Shown: positions 1 through 9,389, numbered from the stretch's first letter. The stretch is 64,000 nt of DNA from Xanthomonas sp. DAR 80977 (GCF_041240605.1 NZ_CP162487.1:4719001-4783000), one strand, 5' to 3'. The notes: a model not told the origin generated them from the sequence alone. Translations and numbers: made by a program.

Positions 1-879
1 CAGCACGAACAGCTCCACGAACGGGCTCTTGCCCGGCACCACCTCGCGCCACGGCGTCACCGCCATGATCGCCACCAGCGCCAGCACGTAGAACACCAGG
101 ATCCGCACCGGGATCGAGTTGATCGCCTTGGGCAGGTTGCGGCGCGGGTCGGCGGTCTCGGCGGCGGTGGTGCCGACCAGTTCGATGCCGACGAAGGCGA
201 ACACCGCGATCTGGAAGCCGGCGAAGAAACCGCCGATGCCCATCGGGAACATGCCGCCGTCGTTCCACAGGTTGGCCAGCGAGGCCACATGCCCCGACGG
301 CGACTGGAAGCCCCAGGCCACCAGCCCGGCGCCGGTGAGGATCAGCGCGCAGATGGCCACGATCTTGATCAGCGCGAACCAGAATTCCATTTCGCCGAAC
401 AGCTTCACCGTCACCAGGTTCAGGCTCAGCAGCAACAGCACGCACAGCATCGCCGGGATCCACGGCGCCAGGCCGGGGAACCAGAACTGCGCATAGGCGG
501 CGATCGCGATCACGTCGGCGATGGCGGTGATGATCCAGCAGAACCAGTAGGTCCAGCCGCAGAAGAACCCGGCCCAGGGCCCGAGCAGGTCGGTGGAGAA
601 GTCGATGAACGACTTGTACTCCAGGTTCGACAGCAGCAGTTCGCCCATCGCGCGCATCACGAAGAACAGCATCACACCGATGATCAGGTACACGAACAGG
701 ATCGACGGTCCGGCCAGGCTGATGGTCTTGCCCGAGCCCATGAACAGGCCGGTGCCGATGGCGCCGCCGATCGCGATCAGCTGCAGGTGGCGGTTGGACA
801 GGCTGCGCTTGAGGTGGTCGGGCTGGGCGGACGGTTCGGACATGGGCGCGGCCATCGGCGGGGGAGAATCCGACAACAT
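1..879 (-). CDS. cycA: D-serine/D-alanine/glycine permease CycA (3' end outside window)
   Basis: The minus strand encodes an amino-acid/proton symporter of the APC superfamily, an inner-membrane protein expected to import D-alanine, D-serine and glycine. The N-terminal half reads very close to E. coli CycA: LKRSLSNRHLQLIAIGG, then GTGLFMGSGKTISLAGPSI in the first helix, MRAMGELLLSNLEYKSF and GPWAGFFCGWTYWFCW. The gene runs off the left edge, so its C-terminus is not seen. Three in-frame ATGs (879, 855, 843) could start it. None has a strong ribosome site, and I give the longest. Family assignment is secure. Substrate specificity is inferred from similarity. Confidence 0.85.
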   Translation of the reverse strand, partial: MLSDSPPPMAAPMSEPSAQPDHLKRSLSNRHLQLIAIGGAIGTGLFMGSGKTISLAGPSILFVYLIIGVMLFFVMRAMGELLLSNLEYKSFIDFSTDLLGPWAGFFCGWTYWFCWIITAIADVIAIAAYAQFWFPGLAPWIPAMLCVLLLLSLNLVTVKLFGEMEFWFALIKIVAICALILTGAGLVAWGFQSPSGHVASLANLWNDGGMFPMGIGGFFAGFQIAVFAFVGIELVGTTAAETADPRRNLPKAINSIPVRILVFYVLALVAIMAVTPWREVVPGKSPFVELFVL

Positions 880-991
880 AGTTGACCCGGCCGACGTCCG
901 CCAGTAGCGGCGCGGTGACTGGCTGCGCACAGCGGCAACCGCGGCGGGACGCGGCCATGCCGCGCGCAACGCCCCGCCGCGGCAGCCCCGA

Positions 992-1339
992 TCAGGCCGG
1001 CGTGGCGCCCTGGCCCAGCGCCACGAAACTGAAGTCGCGATCGGATTGCGCACCGTTGCCGTCGCCGGTCTTGATCAGCACCTGCCGCGCGTCGATGCGG
1101 ATGATGACCGCGTTGTCGCGGGTGTCGCCGTCGCCGCCGTAGATCTGGGTGATGGCGGCGCCACCCAGGGTCTCGAACGCCGGCTGGAACGACAGCAGAT
1201 AGTGTCCGGTGCCGGTCCGCGCCACCGAGAAGCCGCTGCCGTTGCGGATCTGGCCATTGCCGGCCACCACGCCGGCCACCACGCGGCCCGACGGCCCCTG
1301 GCCGAAGCCGATCGCCTCGCCCGCCAATTCGTTGATCAT
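992..1339 (-). CDS. Small conserved hypothetical protein with beta-rich GSGFSV...GTGxYxLSF motif
   Basis: This gene encodes 115 residues. The ATG at 1339 is chosen because GGAG lies 7-11 nt upstream; a longer frame to 1423 has no such site. There is no signal peptide and no membrane segment. The middle carries a GSGFSVARTGTGHYLLSF stretch, a pattern I know from short beta-structured proteins where it follows a 'G.I..GSGFtV' turn. Function is unknown. It sits alone between a permease and a DMT exporter on the same strand, with 113 nt to the permease start, so it might be co-transcribed. Confidence 0.6.
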   Translation of the reverse strand: MINELAGEAIGFGQGPSGRVVAGVVAGNGQIRNGSGFSVARTGTGHYLLSFQPAFETLGGAAITQIYGGDGDTRDNAVIIRIDARQVLIKTGDGNGAQSDRDFSFVALGQGATPA

Positions 1340-1541
1340 GAAGAATCTCCAGGTTCGATGGAAGAAAGGAACCGGCGCCGTGCGCCATGCCGTGCCTCGT
1401 CCGTGAGAGGCCAGCATCGGCACGGCGCGGATGGCACGCCATCGGAGATTTGCTGATCGCGCGCGGCCTGCGCACTGAGGCGCACGGCGGACAGCCGCAG
1501 CGGAGCGAACGCCAGCGCAGGCCGCGCTTGGCGCCGGCGGC

Positions 1542-2417
1542 TCACACGATCTTGGTGCGCCGCCACCACTGCGTGACTTTTTCCTCGCGCACCAGGGTGA
1601 ACAGCCCGGCGCCCAGGATCAAGGCGATGCCCACCGCCATCGGCCAGTCCAGATGGTCGTGGAACAGCCAGTAGCCGAAGCCGATCGCCCACAGCATCTG
1701 GCTGTACTGGGTCGGCGCCACCGCGCTGACCGGCGCCAGCCGCGACGCGTACATCAGGAAGATCGCCGCCAGCCCGGCGAGCAGCCCATAGCCGGCCAGC
1801 AGCACCCATTGCTGCCAGGTCGGCCACACGAAGGTCGGCAGCATCAGCAACGCGCCCATCAGCAGCGGGCCGAGCACGCCGGCGCCGTACAGGGTCAGGC
1901 GCTTCTCGCCCGGCCCGGCCATGCGCAGGCTGATCACCGACACCGCCCCGACCAGGCCGCAGACGATGGCCGCCACATGGCCCTCGCCCAGGTGGCGGAA
2001 GCCCGGGCGCAACACGATCAGCACGCCGAGGAAGCCGACGATCACCGCCAGCCAGCGCCGCCAGCGCACCTCCTCCTTGAGCAGCAGCACCGACAGCACG
2101 GTGACGAAGATCGGCATCAGGAAGATCAGCGCGAACGCCTCGGCCATCGGCAACAGGGTGAAGGCGGTGACCGCGGAAAGATTGCCGACCGCCCCGGTGA
2201 ACGCGCGCAGCAGCCAGATGCTGGGGCGCTGCGCCACCACCACCTCGCGCCAGCGGTCGCCGCGCTTCTTCAGGAACGGCAGCGCGGCGAGCATCAGCAA
2301 GGCGCCGAAGAACACCACCTCGTAGGCCGGCAGCGTGCCCTCCAGGCCCTTCACGAACGCATCGCTGATCGAATAGGCGGCATAGCAGGCGAAACCGAGC
2401 AGCACACCTTTGAGCAT
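1542..2417 (-). CDS. EamA/DMT-superfamily transporter
   Basis: This is a 291-residue inner-membrane protein with about ten hydrophobic helices arranged as two EamA repeats. The first repeat starts at MLKGVLLGFACYAAYSISD and the second near residue 145. Family members export metabolites such as amino acids or purines. The substrate here cannot be read from sequence. The ATG at 2417 has AGGA eight bases upstream; the open frame continues to 2639 but the extra residues are low-complexity and not membrane-like. It is transcribed away from the methyltransferase gene at 2633. Confidence 0.8.
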   Translation of the reverse strand: MLKGVLLGFACYAAYSISDAFVKGLEGTLPAYEVVFFGALLMLAALPFLKKRGDRWREVVVAQRPSIWLLRAFTGAVGNLSAVTAFTLLPMAEAFALIFLMPIFVTVLSVLLLKEEVRWRRWLAVIVGFLGVLIVLRPGFRHLGEGHVAAIVCGLVGAVSVISLRMAGPGEKRLTLYGAGVLGPLLMGALLMLPTFVWPTWQQWVLLAGYGLLAGLAAIFLMYASRLAPVSAVAPTQYSQMLWAIGFGYWLFHDHLDWPMAVGIALILGAGLFTLVREEKVTQWWRRTKIV

Positions 2418-2632
2418 CGCGGATCCTGGCCACCGGCGCGGCGAGGCGTCGGCCATTGGAGGGGGGAGGAGCGCATCATGATGCGTCGCCGCCGCCACCG
2501 CCACCATCGCCGCGCGCGCCGGCGCGGGCCTGCGGCAGCGCACGACTTCGCCGCGAGGCTCGGATACGATGCCCTCCCCGCTCCGACGACCTGGCCTTGC
2601 GCAATGCGCGCTGGCACATCGCCTCTCCCGAC

Positions 2633-3469
2633 ATGACACCTTATTCCGGCCCCCTGCTGACCCGCCCGCTCGCCGACGCGCTGCTTGCCGCCCATGCCGG
2701 CGGCGCCGCCACCTGGTCCGGATCGCTGGATCTGCAGCGCAGCGAGGGGCAGGCGCTGCTCGCCGCGGACCGCTGGCAATGGCGCGGGCAGGCGTATCCG
2801 TATCCGTCCAGGCTCAAGGACCGCACGATCTACTGGTGGGACGGCGAGGAGTTCGCGCCGGTGTCGCGCTTCGGCGGCGCGCTGATCAAGCTGGTGCCGA
2901 CCGAATGGGGCGCGCCGACCTTCGAGATCGACGGCATCAAGATGCTGCCCAGCGCGCAGCTGTCGCCGTTCGAGGATGCGCGGCGCAAGGTGGCGCTGAT
3001 CGAACCGCGCGGCAAGCGGGTGCTCGACACCTGCGGCGGGCTGGGCTATTTCGCCGCCTGCGCGCTGGAGGCCGGCGTGGCGCAGCTGCATTCGTTCGAG
3101 AAGAACGCCGACGTGCTGTGGCTGCGCACGCTCAACCCGTGGTCGCCGGATCCGGCCGCCAGCGACGGACGCCTGCAGCTGGCGCATGCCGACGTCGCCC
3201 AGGCCATCGCCGCCATCGCCAGCGATTCGGTGGATGCGTTGCTGCACGACCCGCCGCGCTTCGGCATCGCCGGCGAACTGTATTCGCAGGTGTTCTACGA
3301 CCAGCTGGCGCGGGTCCTGCGCCGCGGCGGGCGCCTGTTCCATTACACCGGCAGCCCGAACAAGTTGACCAGCGGCCGCGACGTGCCGCGCGAGGTGGCC
3401 AAGCGCCTGGAGAAGGCCGGCTTCCGCGCGGACCTGGCGCTGGACGGGGTGTTGGCGACGCGCCGCTAG
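2633..3469 (+). CDS. Class I SAM-dependent methyltransferase
   Basis: The product is a soluble 278-residue enzyme with a Rossmann methyltransferase core. Motif I is RVLDTCGGLGYFA (about residue 127), the acidic motif II is in LHSFEKNADVLWL, and the motif IV equivalent is DALLHDPPRFG, followed by LRRGGRLFHYTG. The DPPRF motif recalls RNA or amino-substrate methyltransferases, but the substrate is unknown. The N-terminal 100 residues form a separate substrate-side domain. The start at 2633 is used because the upstream frame overlaps the divergent DMT promoter. Confidence 0.7.
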   Translation: MTPYSGPLLTRPLADALLAAHAGGAATWSGSLDLQRSEGQALLAADRWQWRGQAYPYPSRLKDRTIYWWDGEEFAPVSRFGGALIKLVPTEWGAPTFEIDGIKMLPSAQLSPFEDARRKVALIEPRGKRVLDTCGGLGYFAACALEAGVAQLHSFEKNADVLWLRTLNPWSPDPAASDGRLQLAHADVAQAIAAIASDSVDALLHDPPRFGIAGELYSQVFYDQLARVLRRGGRLFHYTGSPNKLTSGRDVPREVAKRLEKAGFRADLALDGVLATRR

Positions 3470-3572
3470 TCCATCTCGATTCGGTTGCAGGTCCTTGCAG
3501 GAGCGGCGCCGGGTCGCCTCTGACCATCGGTGCGGCACGCGCAACGGTCGGTCTGACGACATCGAAAAAAGC

Positions 3573-3659
3573 GTCGTGGCTGAAGCCCCTCCCAAGGTGC
3601 ATGCAATCCCCCCTTCCCGACCTGCTGCACGCCCATGCAGGAGCGGCTTCAGCCGCGAC
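3573..3659. repeat. Two xanthomonad 24-nt palindromes (one degenerate)
   Basis: A clean copy lies at 3636-3659, where GCGGCT and AGCCGC flank a TC loop inside the GGAG...CGAC frame. A degenerate copy in inverted orientation (GTGGCTGAAGCCCCTCCC) lies at 3575-3594. They fill the space between the convergent methyltransferase and LysR genes, the usual place for REP-like elements. Confidence 0.7.
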
Positions 3660-3740
3660 AGACCGCCCATCGCGACCGATGAACCGAAGCCATCCGCAGT
3701 CGCGTCCGCACTACGCTGGGAAAAAGCCGCAACGCGCGCC

Positions 3741-4634
3741 CTACACCGAAGCGGCAATATGCTCGCGCAACCAGCGATGCGCCGGATCGCGGTGCACGCG
3801 CTCGTGCCAGAGCATGACCATCTCGTAACCCGCCACCGCCAGCGGCGGCGCGCAGACCCGCAAGCCCGGGTGCTGGCGCACCAACCGTTCCGGCAGCATC
3901 GCCACCAGATCGGTGCGCACCAGCGCGTCGATGACGAACAGGAAATGCGGCACCGACAGCACCACCCGGCGCTGCAGCCCGCGCTCGCGCAAGGCCTGGT
4001 CGGTGGCGCCGCTGAAACCGCCGCCGTCCGGCGACACGATCACGTGCTCGAGCTTGCAGAACTGCGCCAGCGTCGGCCGCCGCTGCAGGCGCGGATGTCC
4101 GGCGCGGCCGGCCAGCACGTAGCGTTCGGCGAACAGGGTGCGTTGGCGCAGGTTGGGCGGCGCGCCGTCGCGGGTGTGCAGGGCCAGGTCGATCTCGCCC
4201 TGCTCGGCCTGGCGCGCGATCTGCGGCGGCGACATCCCCAGCACCGCCAGCCGCGTGCCTGGCGCCGCGCGGCGCAGCGCCGCCAGCGCCGGCAACAGGA
4301 TGGTCGATTCGCCGTAGTCGGTCGCGGCCACGCGCCAGCTGTGACCGGCCTGCGCGGGATCGAACGGCGCATCCGCGGCCACCGCGCGCTGCAGCGCCTC
4401 CAGCGCCTGCCGCAGCGGCGCGCGCAAGGCCTCGGCACGCGCGGTCGGACGCATGCCGCGCGGCCCGGGCAGCAGCAGCGGGTCGTCCAGCGCCTCGCGC
4501 AGCTTGGCCAGGTGCACGCTGACCGAGGGCTGCGACAGATGCAGGCGCTCGGCGGCGCGGGTCACGTTGTGCTCGGCGAGCAGCGCGTCCAGGGTCAGCA
4601 GCAGGTTCAGGTCCAGGCGTCCGAAATTAAGCAT
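3741..4634 (-). CDS. LysR-family transcriptional regulator
   Basis: This 297-residue regulator has an N-terminal winged helix-turn-helix (DLNLLLTLDALLAEHNVTRA, then LHLSQPSVSVHLAKLREAL, residues 8-50). A two-lobed periplasmic-binding-protein-like effector domain follows, with RVAATDYGES near residue 103. It resembles the NodD/NahR-like branch with the DPLLLPGPRGMRPT segment. It is divergent from the quinone reductase gene at 4721 with 86 nt between starts, the classic arrangement for control of the neighbour. The inducer is unknown. Confidence 0.85.
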   Translation of the reverse strand: MLNFGRLDLNLLLTLDALLAEHNVTRAAERLHLSQPSVSVHLAKLREALDDPLLLPGPRGMRPTARAEALRAPLRQALEALQRAVAADAPFDPAQAGHSWRVAATDYGESTILLPALAALRRAAPGTRLAVLGMSPPQIARQAEQGEIDLALHTRDGAPPNLRQRTLFAERYVLAGRAGHPRLQRRPTLAQFCKLEHVIVSPDGGGFSGATDQALRERGLQRRVVLSVPHFLFVIDALVRTDLVAMLPERLVRQHPGLRVCAPPLAVAGYEMVMLWHERVHRDPAHRWLREHIAASV

Positions 4635-4643
4635 GACAATAGC

Positions 4644-4667
4644 TGGAATTCCCGTAATTCATTTCCA
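4644..4667. promoter_or_regulatory. Candidate LysR operator between divergent genes
   Basis: Nested inverted repeats lie in the 86-nt LysR/reductase intergenic space: GAATT-CCCGT-AATTC (4646-4660) inside TGGAA...TTCCA (4644-4667). LysR sites are often such interrupted dyads. No experimental support is visible. Confidence 0.35.
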
Positions 4668-4720
4668 CTATAGCGAGCCGTGGCCTACCTTGCCCATCTC
4701 CTCCTTCCCCGAGCCCGCCC

Positions 4721-5524
4721 ATGAACGTCCTGCTGGTCCATGCCCATCCCGAACCGATGTCGCTCAACGGCGCACTCAAGGAGTTCGCCGTGCAGCGCCT
4801 GCAGGGCGCCGGGCACCAGGTGCAGGTGTCGGACCTGTATGCGATGCAATGGAAACCGGCGCTCGATGCGCAGGACAGCCTGGACGGCGCCGCCGGCGAT
4901 CGCTTCGATCCGTCGCTGGACTCCAAGCGCGCCTTCGCCAGCGGCCGCCAGAGCGCGGACATCGCCGCCGAGCAGGACAAGCTGCGCTGGGCCGACGCGG
5001 TGCTGCTGCAGTTCCCGCTGTGGTGGTTCTCGCTGCCCGCGATCCTGAAAGGCTGGGTGGACCGCGTCTATGCCTACGGCTTCGCCTACGGCGTCGGCGA
5101 ACATTCCGATGCGCGCTGGGGCGACCGCTACGGCGAGGGCAGCATGGCCGGCAAGCGCGCGATGCTGATCGTCACCACCGGCGGCTGGGAGTCGCATTAC
5201 GCGCCGCGCGGCATCAACGGCCCGATCGACGACATGCTGTTCCCGATCCAGCACGGCATCCTGCACTACCCTGGCTTCGACGTGCTGCCGCCGTTCGTGG
5301 TCTATCGCAGCAGCCGCATGGACGCAGCGCGGTTCGCGCAGACCCGCGATGCGCTCGGCCAGCGCCTGGACACCCTGTGGAGCGCGGCGCCGATCGCGTT
5401 CCGCAAGCAGAACGGCGGCGACTACGCGATCCCGGACTTGACGCTGCGGCCGGACATCGCACCGGACCGGAGCGGATTCGCGGCGCATGTGCGGGTGCCC
5501 GGCGAGGACGCAACGCCGCGCTAG
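4721..5524 (+). CDS. NAD(P)H-dependent flavin oxidoreductase (MdaB/quinone reductase type)
   Basis: The product is a 267-residue cytosolic flavoprotein of the flavodoxin-like fold, expected to reduce quinones by two electrons and so protect against redox cyclers. It starts MNVLLVHAHPEPMSLNGAL, the FMN/FAD phosphate loop. It carries FPLWWFSLPAILKGWVDRVY, the typical QFPxxWxxxPAxLKxWxDRV signature near residues 103-123, and TTGGWESHY at the flavin-binding edge. The divergent LysR gene is the likely regulator. The next gene starts 70 nt downstream and may be co-transcribed. Confidence 0.82.
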   Translation: MNVLLVHAHPEPMSLNGALKEFAVQRLQGAGHQVQVSDLYAMQWKPALDAQDSLDGAAGDRFDPSLDSKRAFASGRQSADIAAEQDKLRWADAVLLQFPLWWFSLPAILKGWVDRVYAYGFAYGVGEHSDARWGDRYGEGSMAGKRAMLIVTTGGWESHYAPRGINGPIDDMLFPIQHGILHYPGFDVLPPFVVYRSSRMDAARFAQTRDALGQRLDTLWSAAPIAFRKQNGGDYAIPDLTLRPDIAPDRSGFAAHVRVPGEDATPR

Positions 5525-5593
5525 CCACAGCCGATTCCGAAGCGCCTGTAGGATGGCGCCTGCGACGAAGAAGTCGCGCCTGCCATCGGAACC

Positions 5594-6697
5594 ATGCAGC
5601 ACGCGACCCGCTCGACGCTCGCCCGCCTCCTCGCGCTGTGCGCCACCGCGCTGCTGGGCGCATGTGCCACGCAGGCGCCGCGCGCGCCGGAACGTACCCC
5701 GACCGAGATCAAGGCCGACATCGCGCGGCGCATCCCGGCGACGATCCCCGACCGCAGCGGCTGGGCCAACGACGTCTATGTCGCCCTGTCCTCGCAGGAC
5801 GTGGCCAGCAGCCCCGACAACATCTGCGCGGTGCTGGCGGTGATCGAACAGGAGTCCACCTACCAGGCCAATCCGCCGGTGCCCGGCCTGGGCAGGATTT
5901 CGCGCGCCGAACTCGGCCGCCGCGCGGCCGCGCTGCATGTTCCGGCGTTCATGCTCGACGCGGCGCTGGCATTGGATTCGCCGAACGGCCGCAGCTACGG
6001 CGAGCGCATCGCCAGCGCGCGCACCGAGCAGGAACTGAGCGGCATCTTCGAGGACTTCGCCGGCAGCGTGCCGCTGGGCCAGCGCCTGTTCGGCGGGCTG
6101 AACCCGGTGCATACCGGCGGGCCGATGCAGGTGAGCATCGCCTTCGCCGAAGCGCATACCGATGGGTATCCGTATCCGCTGCAGGACACGGTGCGCCACG
6201 AGGTGTTCAGCCGCCGCGGCGGCGTGTGGTTCGGCACCCGCCACCTGCTCGGCTACCCGAGCGACTACGACGCCCTGCTGTACCGCTTCGCCGACTTCAA
6301 CGCCGGCTGGTACGCCAGCCGCAACGCGGCGTTCCAGGCCGCACTGGCGAAGGCCAGCGGCACCACCCTGGCGCTGGACGGCGACCTGCTGATCCCCGGC
6401 AGCGACATCGACCGACCCGGCGCCACCGAGCGCGCCGCGCGCAGCCTGGGCACGCGCCTGGCGCTGGACGACAAGGAGATCCGCCGCGCCCTGCAGCGCG
6501 GCAACGCCGCCGACTTCGGCGACACCGCGCTCTACCGCAAGGTCTTCGCGCTGGCCGAGCGCAGCGCCGGCAAGCCGCTGCCGCGCGCGATCCTGCCCGG
6601 CATCACCCTGGAAAGCCCGAAGATCACCCGCACCCTCACCACCGCCTGGTTCGCGCAGCGCGTCGCCGAGCGCTGGCGCCGTTGCATGGGCAGGTGA
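5594..6697 (+). CDS. DUF1615-family lipoprotein
   Basis: This gene encodes 367 residues with an N-terminal signal and lipobox (LLGAC|ATQ, Cys about residue 23), so the product is probably anchored to the outer membrane. The body matches the DUF1615 family as I know it: NICAVLAVIEQESTYQANP, then LFGGLNPVHTGGPMQVS and YPYPLQDTVRHEVFSRRGG. The EQES plus GPMQVS arrangement resembles a lytic-transglycosylase-like active site, so a peptidoglycan role is plausible but unproven. The start uses CGGA upstream of 5594. Confidence 0.75.
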   Translation: MQHATRSTLARLLALCATALLGACATQAPRAPERTPTEIKADIARRIPATIPDRSGWANDVYVALSSQDVASSPDNICAVLAVIEQESTYQANPPVPGLGRISRAELGRRAAALHVPAFMLDAALALDSPNGRSYGERIASARTEQELSGIFEDFAGSVPLGQRLFGGLNPVHTGGPMQVSIAFAEAHTDGYPYPLQDTVRHEVFSRRGGVWFGTRHLLGYPSDYDALLYRFADFNAGWYASRNAAFQAALAKASGTTLALDGDLLIPGSDIDRPGATERAARSLGTRLALDDKEIRRALQRGNAADFGDTALYRKVFALAERSAGKPLPRAILPGITLESPKITRTLTTAWFAQRVAERWRRCMGR

Positions 6698-6726
6698 CGC
6701 AGCAGACAGGTCGAACGGCCGGCGCG

Positions 6727-7065
6727 CTACTTCGGCTTGTCCAGCACCAGGAACACCCACGCGATGGCCGCGGCCAGCAGCAGCAACAGGACGGTGAACG
6801 CCCCGTCCCATGCCATCCAGAACCAGTAGCGCCTGGGATCGACCTCCAGCAGATACACCTGCGGCGAACCGACACGGGACCCGCTCGTGTACACGCCGCT
6901 CAGCAACGCCTTCGCCAGCAGGTAGAGCTTCAACAACGCGCTCGCCGCCGCCAGCGCGACCACCAGCAGCGACACCGGCCAGCGCAAGCGGCCGGCCAGC
7001 CGGCGGCCGAACCCGGGTGGGGATTCGCGTGTGTGTTGCCGTCGCCGCCGCTTGCCCATCGCCAT
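6727..7065 (-). CDS. Small two-helix membrane protein, unknown function
   Basis: The product has 112 residues. A very basic N-terminus (MGKRRRRQHTR) is followed by a hydrophobic helix at about 29-52, a polar loop, and a second helix at about 84-107. ATG 7059 is an alternative start. I do not recognise the family. It is convergent with the DUF1615 gene and divergent from the lipoprotein gene at 7297. Confidence 0.5.
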   Translation of the reverse strand: MAMGKRRRRQHTRESPPGFGRRLAGRLRWPVSLLVVALAAASALLKLYLLAKALLSGVYTSGSRVGSPQVYLLEVDPRRYWFWMAWDGAFTVLLLLLAAAIAWVFLVLDKPK

Positions 7066-7296
7066 CCATCGCCTGCGCTACCGCCTGCATTCTAGAGCTG
7101 CGGCGGAACGTGGCGAGCGCGCGGCAACGGTGCCGGCGCTATACTTGCGGCGCATCGGCTCGGACTGCCGCCATTGCACACATCAAGGATGATCGCGCCG
7201 GCCTCGCCCCGGCATGCCGCATGCGTCGATTCCCTTGTCCTTTCGCTACCGCGCCGGTCGCCCGGCCGGTACTTCGTTCGCACCAAGGAAATCCAC

Positions 7297-7830
7297 TTGA
7301 AGAATCTCGTCACCCTCGTCCTGCTGGCACTGTGCGCGACCGCGCTGTCCGCCTGCGATCCCACCACCGGCAAAAAGAACATGTCGCCGGAGGACTACCT
7401 GACTTACAACGTCTCGGCCTGGAACGGCATCACCTCGGTGACCGAGCCGTGGATCGGCGGCGAGCGCGGCGAGCGGCTGCTGTCCGATGCGAGCGAGCTG
7501 AAGTCGATGCAGCCGCACCGCAACGCGCTGGACAATCCGCGCAAGCAGATCGCCAGCTCCAACAGGGGCTACGAAGGTTTCGGCATTCCCGAAGACGCGC
7601 AGGACATGGACGTCAAGCTGAAGTCCTACTACAAGAATACCGACACGGTGCTGGCGACGCTGCAGGAGATCGCCGCGCTGCCCGACGGCTACACCGAGGC
7701 CCAGGTGCAGCCGCTGCTGGAGCGGCTGAACACCGAATCGGACGCCCTCGACAAGGACGCGACGGCGCTGGACGCCGCGCAGAATGCCTACGCCAAGAAG
7801 CACCGCATCCATCTGGTGACCAACGGCTGA
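7297..7830 (+). CDS. Uncharacterised lipoprotein, helical
   Basis: The gene encodes 177 residues starting at TTG 7297. AAGGAA sits 8 nt upstream, and this start gives a compact signal peptide ending in the lipobox LSAC (Cys about residue 20). The longer frame to 7174 lacks both. The mature part is mostly alpha-helical and charged, with DVKLKSYYKNTDTVLATLQ and a heptad-like C-terminal half. No domain is recognised with confidence. An intrinsic terminator follows 21 nt after the stop. Confidence 0.65.
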   Translation: MKNLVTLVLLALCATALSACDPTTGKKNMSPEDYLTYNVSAWNGITSVTEPWIGGERGERLLSDASELKSMQPHRNALDNPRKQIASSNRGYEGFGIPEDAQDMDVKLKSYYKNTDTVLATLQEIAALPDGYTEAQVQPLLERLNTESDALDKDATALDAAQNAYAKKHRIHLVTNG

Positions 7831-7851
7831 GCGGCGGCGGCAATGGACAAG

Positions 7852-7879
7852 AAAAAAGCGGCCCCTGGGCCGCTTTTTT
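7852..7879 (+). terminator. Rho-independent terminator
   Basis: The stem AAGCGGCCC / GGGCCGCTT with a 3-nt loop has A-runs and T-runs on both sides (AAAAAA...TTTTTT). It can end transcription of the lipoprotein gene and, on the other strand, of the DUF3817 gene. Confidence 0.9.
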
Positions 7880-7933
7880 CTTGCCTCGCGCCGCGCACCA
7901 GGATCGGGCGGCTCGCACGTGGCCCGGCTGCGC

Positions 7934-8269
7934 CTATCGCCGCGCGCGCTGCTGCGGCAGGCCGAGCAGGCCGATGCGGCGGAACCACATCTCCAGCGGC
8001 ACCGTGACCAGCGGCGGCAGCGCCGCCAACAGGCTCAACAGCCACGCCCACCACGGCCAGCGCAGCCGAACCGCGGCGATCACGCTGGCGACCAGGTAGA
8101 CCAGGAACGCCACCCCGTGCAGGCGGCCGAACAGCCACACGCCCAGTTCGGTGGTCTGGGTGCCGTACTTGAGCAGCATGCCGAGCAGCAGGCCGGCCCA
8201 GGTCAGGCCCTCGAGGAAGGCGGCGGCGGCGAACAGCCGGCCGACAGGCGACATCGGATGGGAAGGCAC
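7934..8269 (-). CDS. DUF3817-family membrane protein
   Basis: The product has 111 residues with three hydrophobic segments. RLFAAAAFLEGLTWAGLLLG opens the protein, WLFGRLHGVAFLVYL carries the conserved His of the family, and a third helix precedes the basic C-terminus. DUF3817 proteins are integral membrane proteins of unknown role. GTG 8269 is chosen because GGAG lies 6 nt upstream; TTG 8275 and ATG 8254 are alternatives. Confidence 0.75.
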   Translation of the reverse strand: MPSHPMSPVGRLFAAAAFLEGLTWAGLLLGMLLKYGTQTTELGVWLFGRLHGVAFLVYLVASVIAAVRLRWPWWAWLLSLLAALPPLVTVPLEMWFRRIGLLGLPQQRARR

Positions 8270-8396
8270 AGGCAACTCCAGTGGGAAGAAAGACGCCGCG
8301 ACGCGATGGCGGCGGCGACGCCCGCTGGCGCCGCCATTCTACAGATCCGGCGCCGGCGGTCGGCGCCTGGCCGCGACGAACCGCCGCGCCATGCCT

Positions 8397-9158
8397 TCAA
8401 TCGTCGCCGAGCAGCGTCTCCAGCATGCGCTGCGGCTGCTCCAGGAATGCGCGGGTGAGCCGGTAGTGTTCGGTGTCGCGGTACTCCACGCGCTGCAAGC
8501 CGTCCTCGCCGATCTGCAGGATGTCGGCATGCGGGTACGCCATCAGGATCGGCGAATGCGTGGCGATCACGAACTGCGAGCGCTGCTGCACCAGTTCGTG
8601 CAGGCGCGTCAGCATCGCCATCTGCCGCGACGGCGACAATGCCGCTTCCGGCTCGTCGAGCACGTAGAACCCGTTGCCGCCGAAGCGGTGCAGCATCAGC
8701 GCGAAGAACGACTCGCCGTGCGACTGCGCGTGCAGCGACACGCCGCCGTAGCTGTCGATGACGGGAGCGCCGAACGATGGCGTCCCATCCAGGCGCTCGA
8801 TCTCGCTGGCCACGTTGTAGAAACTCTCCGCACGCAGGAAGAACCCATCGCGCGCGCGGCGGCCGCTGCGGCCCAGGCGCAAGGCCTCGTGCAGGTTCGA
8901 GTGCGAGGCCAGCGTGCTGAAGTTGAAATTCCGGGTCCCGCCCTCGGCATTGAAACCCCAGGCCACCGCGATCGCTTCCAGCAGGGTCGACTTGCCGCTG
9001 CCGTTCTCGCCGACGATGAAGGTCACCTTGGGATGGAAGCGCAGCACGCCCAGGTTGCGCACCGCCGGCAGCGAATACGGCCAGGCCTGCATCGAGGCCA
9101 CCCGGTCCTGCTTCAGCGTGACATCCATCAGATAGTGCTCGGCATCGATCGCGCGCAC
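8397..9158 (-). CDS. AAA-type (SMC/RecF-like) ATPase
   Basis: This is a 253-residue cytosolic ATPase. Walker A is GENGSGKST (about residue 44), Walker B with catalytic Glu is FYVLDEPEAALS, and the H-loop is ATHSP. These are the hallmarks of a compact ABC/SMC-type head without coiled coil, as in the stand-alone 'AAA family ATPase' group. Its partner or target is unknown. GTG 9158 is preferred over the upstream frame because GGGAGGG lies 6-12 nt before it. It stands alone, tail-to-head with the GH42 gene. Confidence 0.78.
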   Translation of the reverse strand: MRAIDAEHYLMDVTLKQDRVASMQAWPYSLPAVRNLGVLRFHPKVTFIVGENGSGKSTLLEAIAVAWGFNAEGGTRNFNFSTLASHSNLHEALRLGRSGRRARDGFFLRAESFYNVASEIERLDGTPSFGAPVIDSYGGVSLHAQSHGESFFALMLHRFGGNGFYVLDEPEAALSPSRQMAMLTRLHELVQQRSQFVIATHSPILMAYPHADILQIGEDGLQRVEYRDTEHYRLTRAFLEQPQRMLETLLGDD

Positions 9159-9389
9159 GGGTTCCCTCCCGGCCGGCGGGAGGCCGGCGCCACGGCGCCA
9201 AGTCTTGCCGCGCCGCGCGCGATGCGCAAGACACCTGCGCGCGAGTCGTACACGCACACAGCGGCGAACGCGCACCGGGCGGATCGTCGGCGTAACGGCG
9301 ACCGCCCTGCTCAGCTGCGACTCCGGCCCGCGACCGCGCCGAACCGGGCGTTCGGGCCGCACCGCATCAGCCGCGCACCGTAACCGCGC

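Noticed and set aside
4453..7095. 880-codon plus-strand frame
   Set aside because: It overlaps the quinone reductase and DUF1615 genes in another frame and shows only Arg/Gly/Ala-rich shadow composition.
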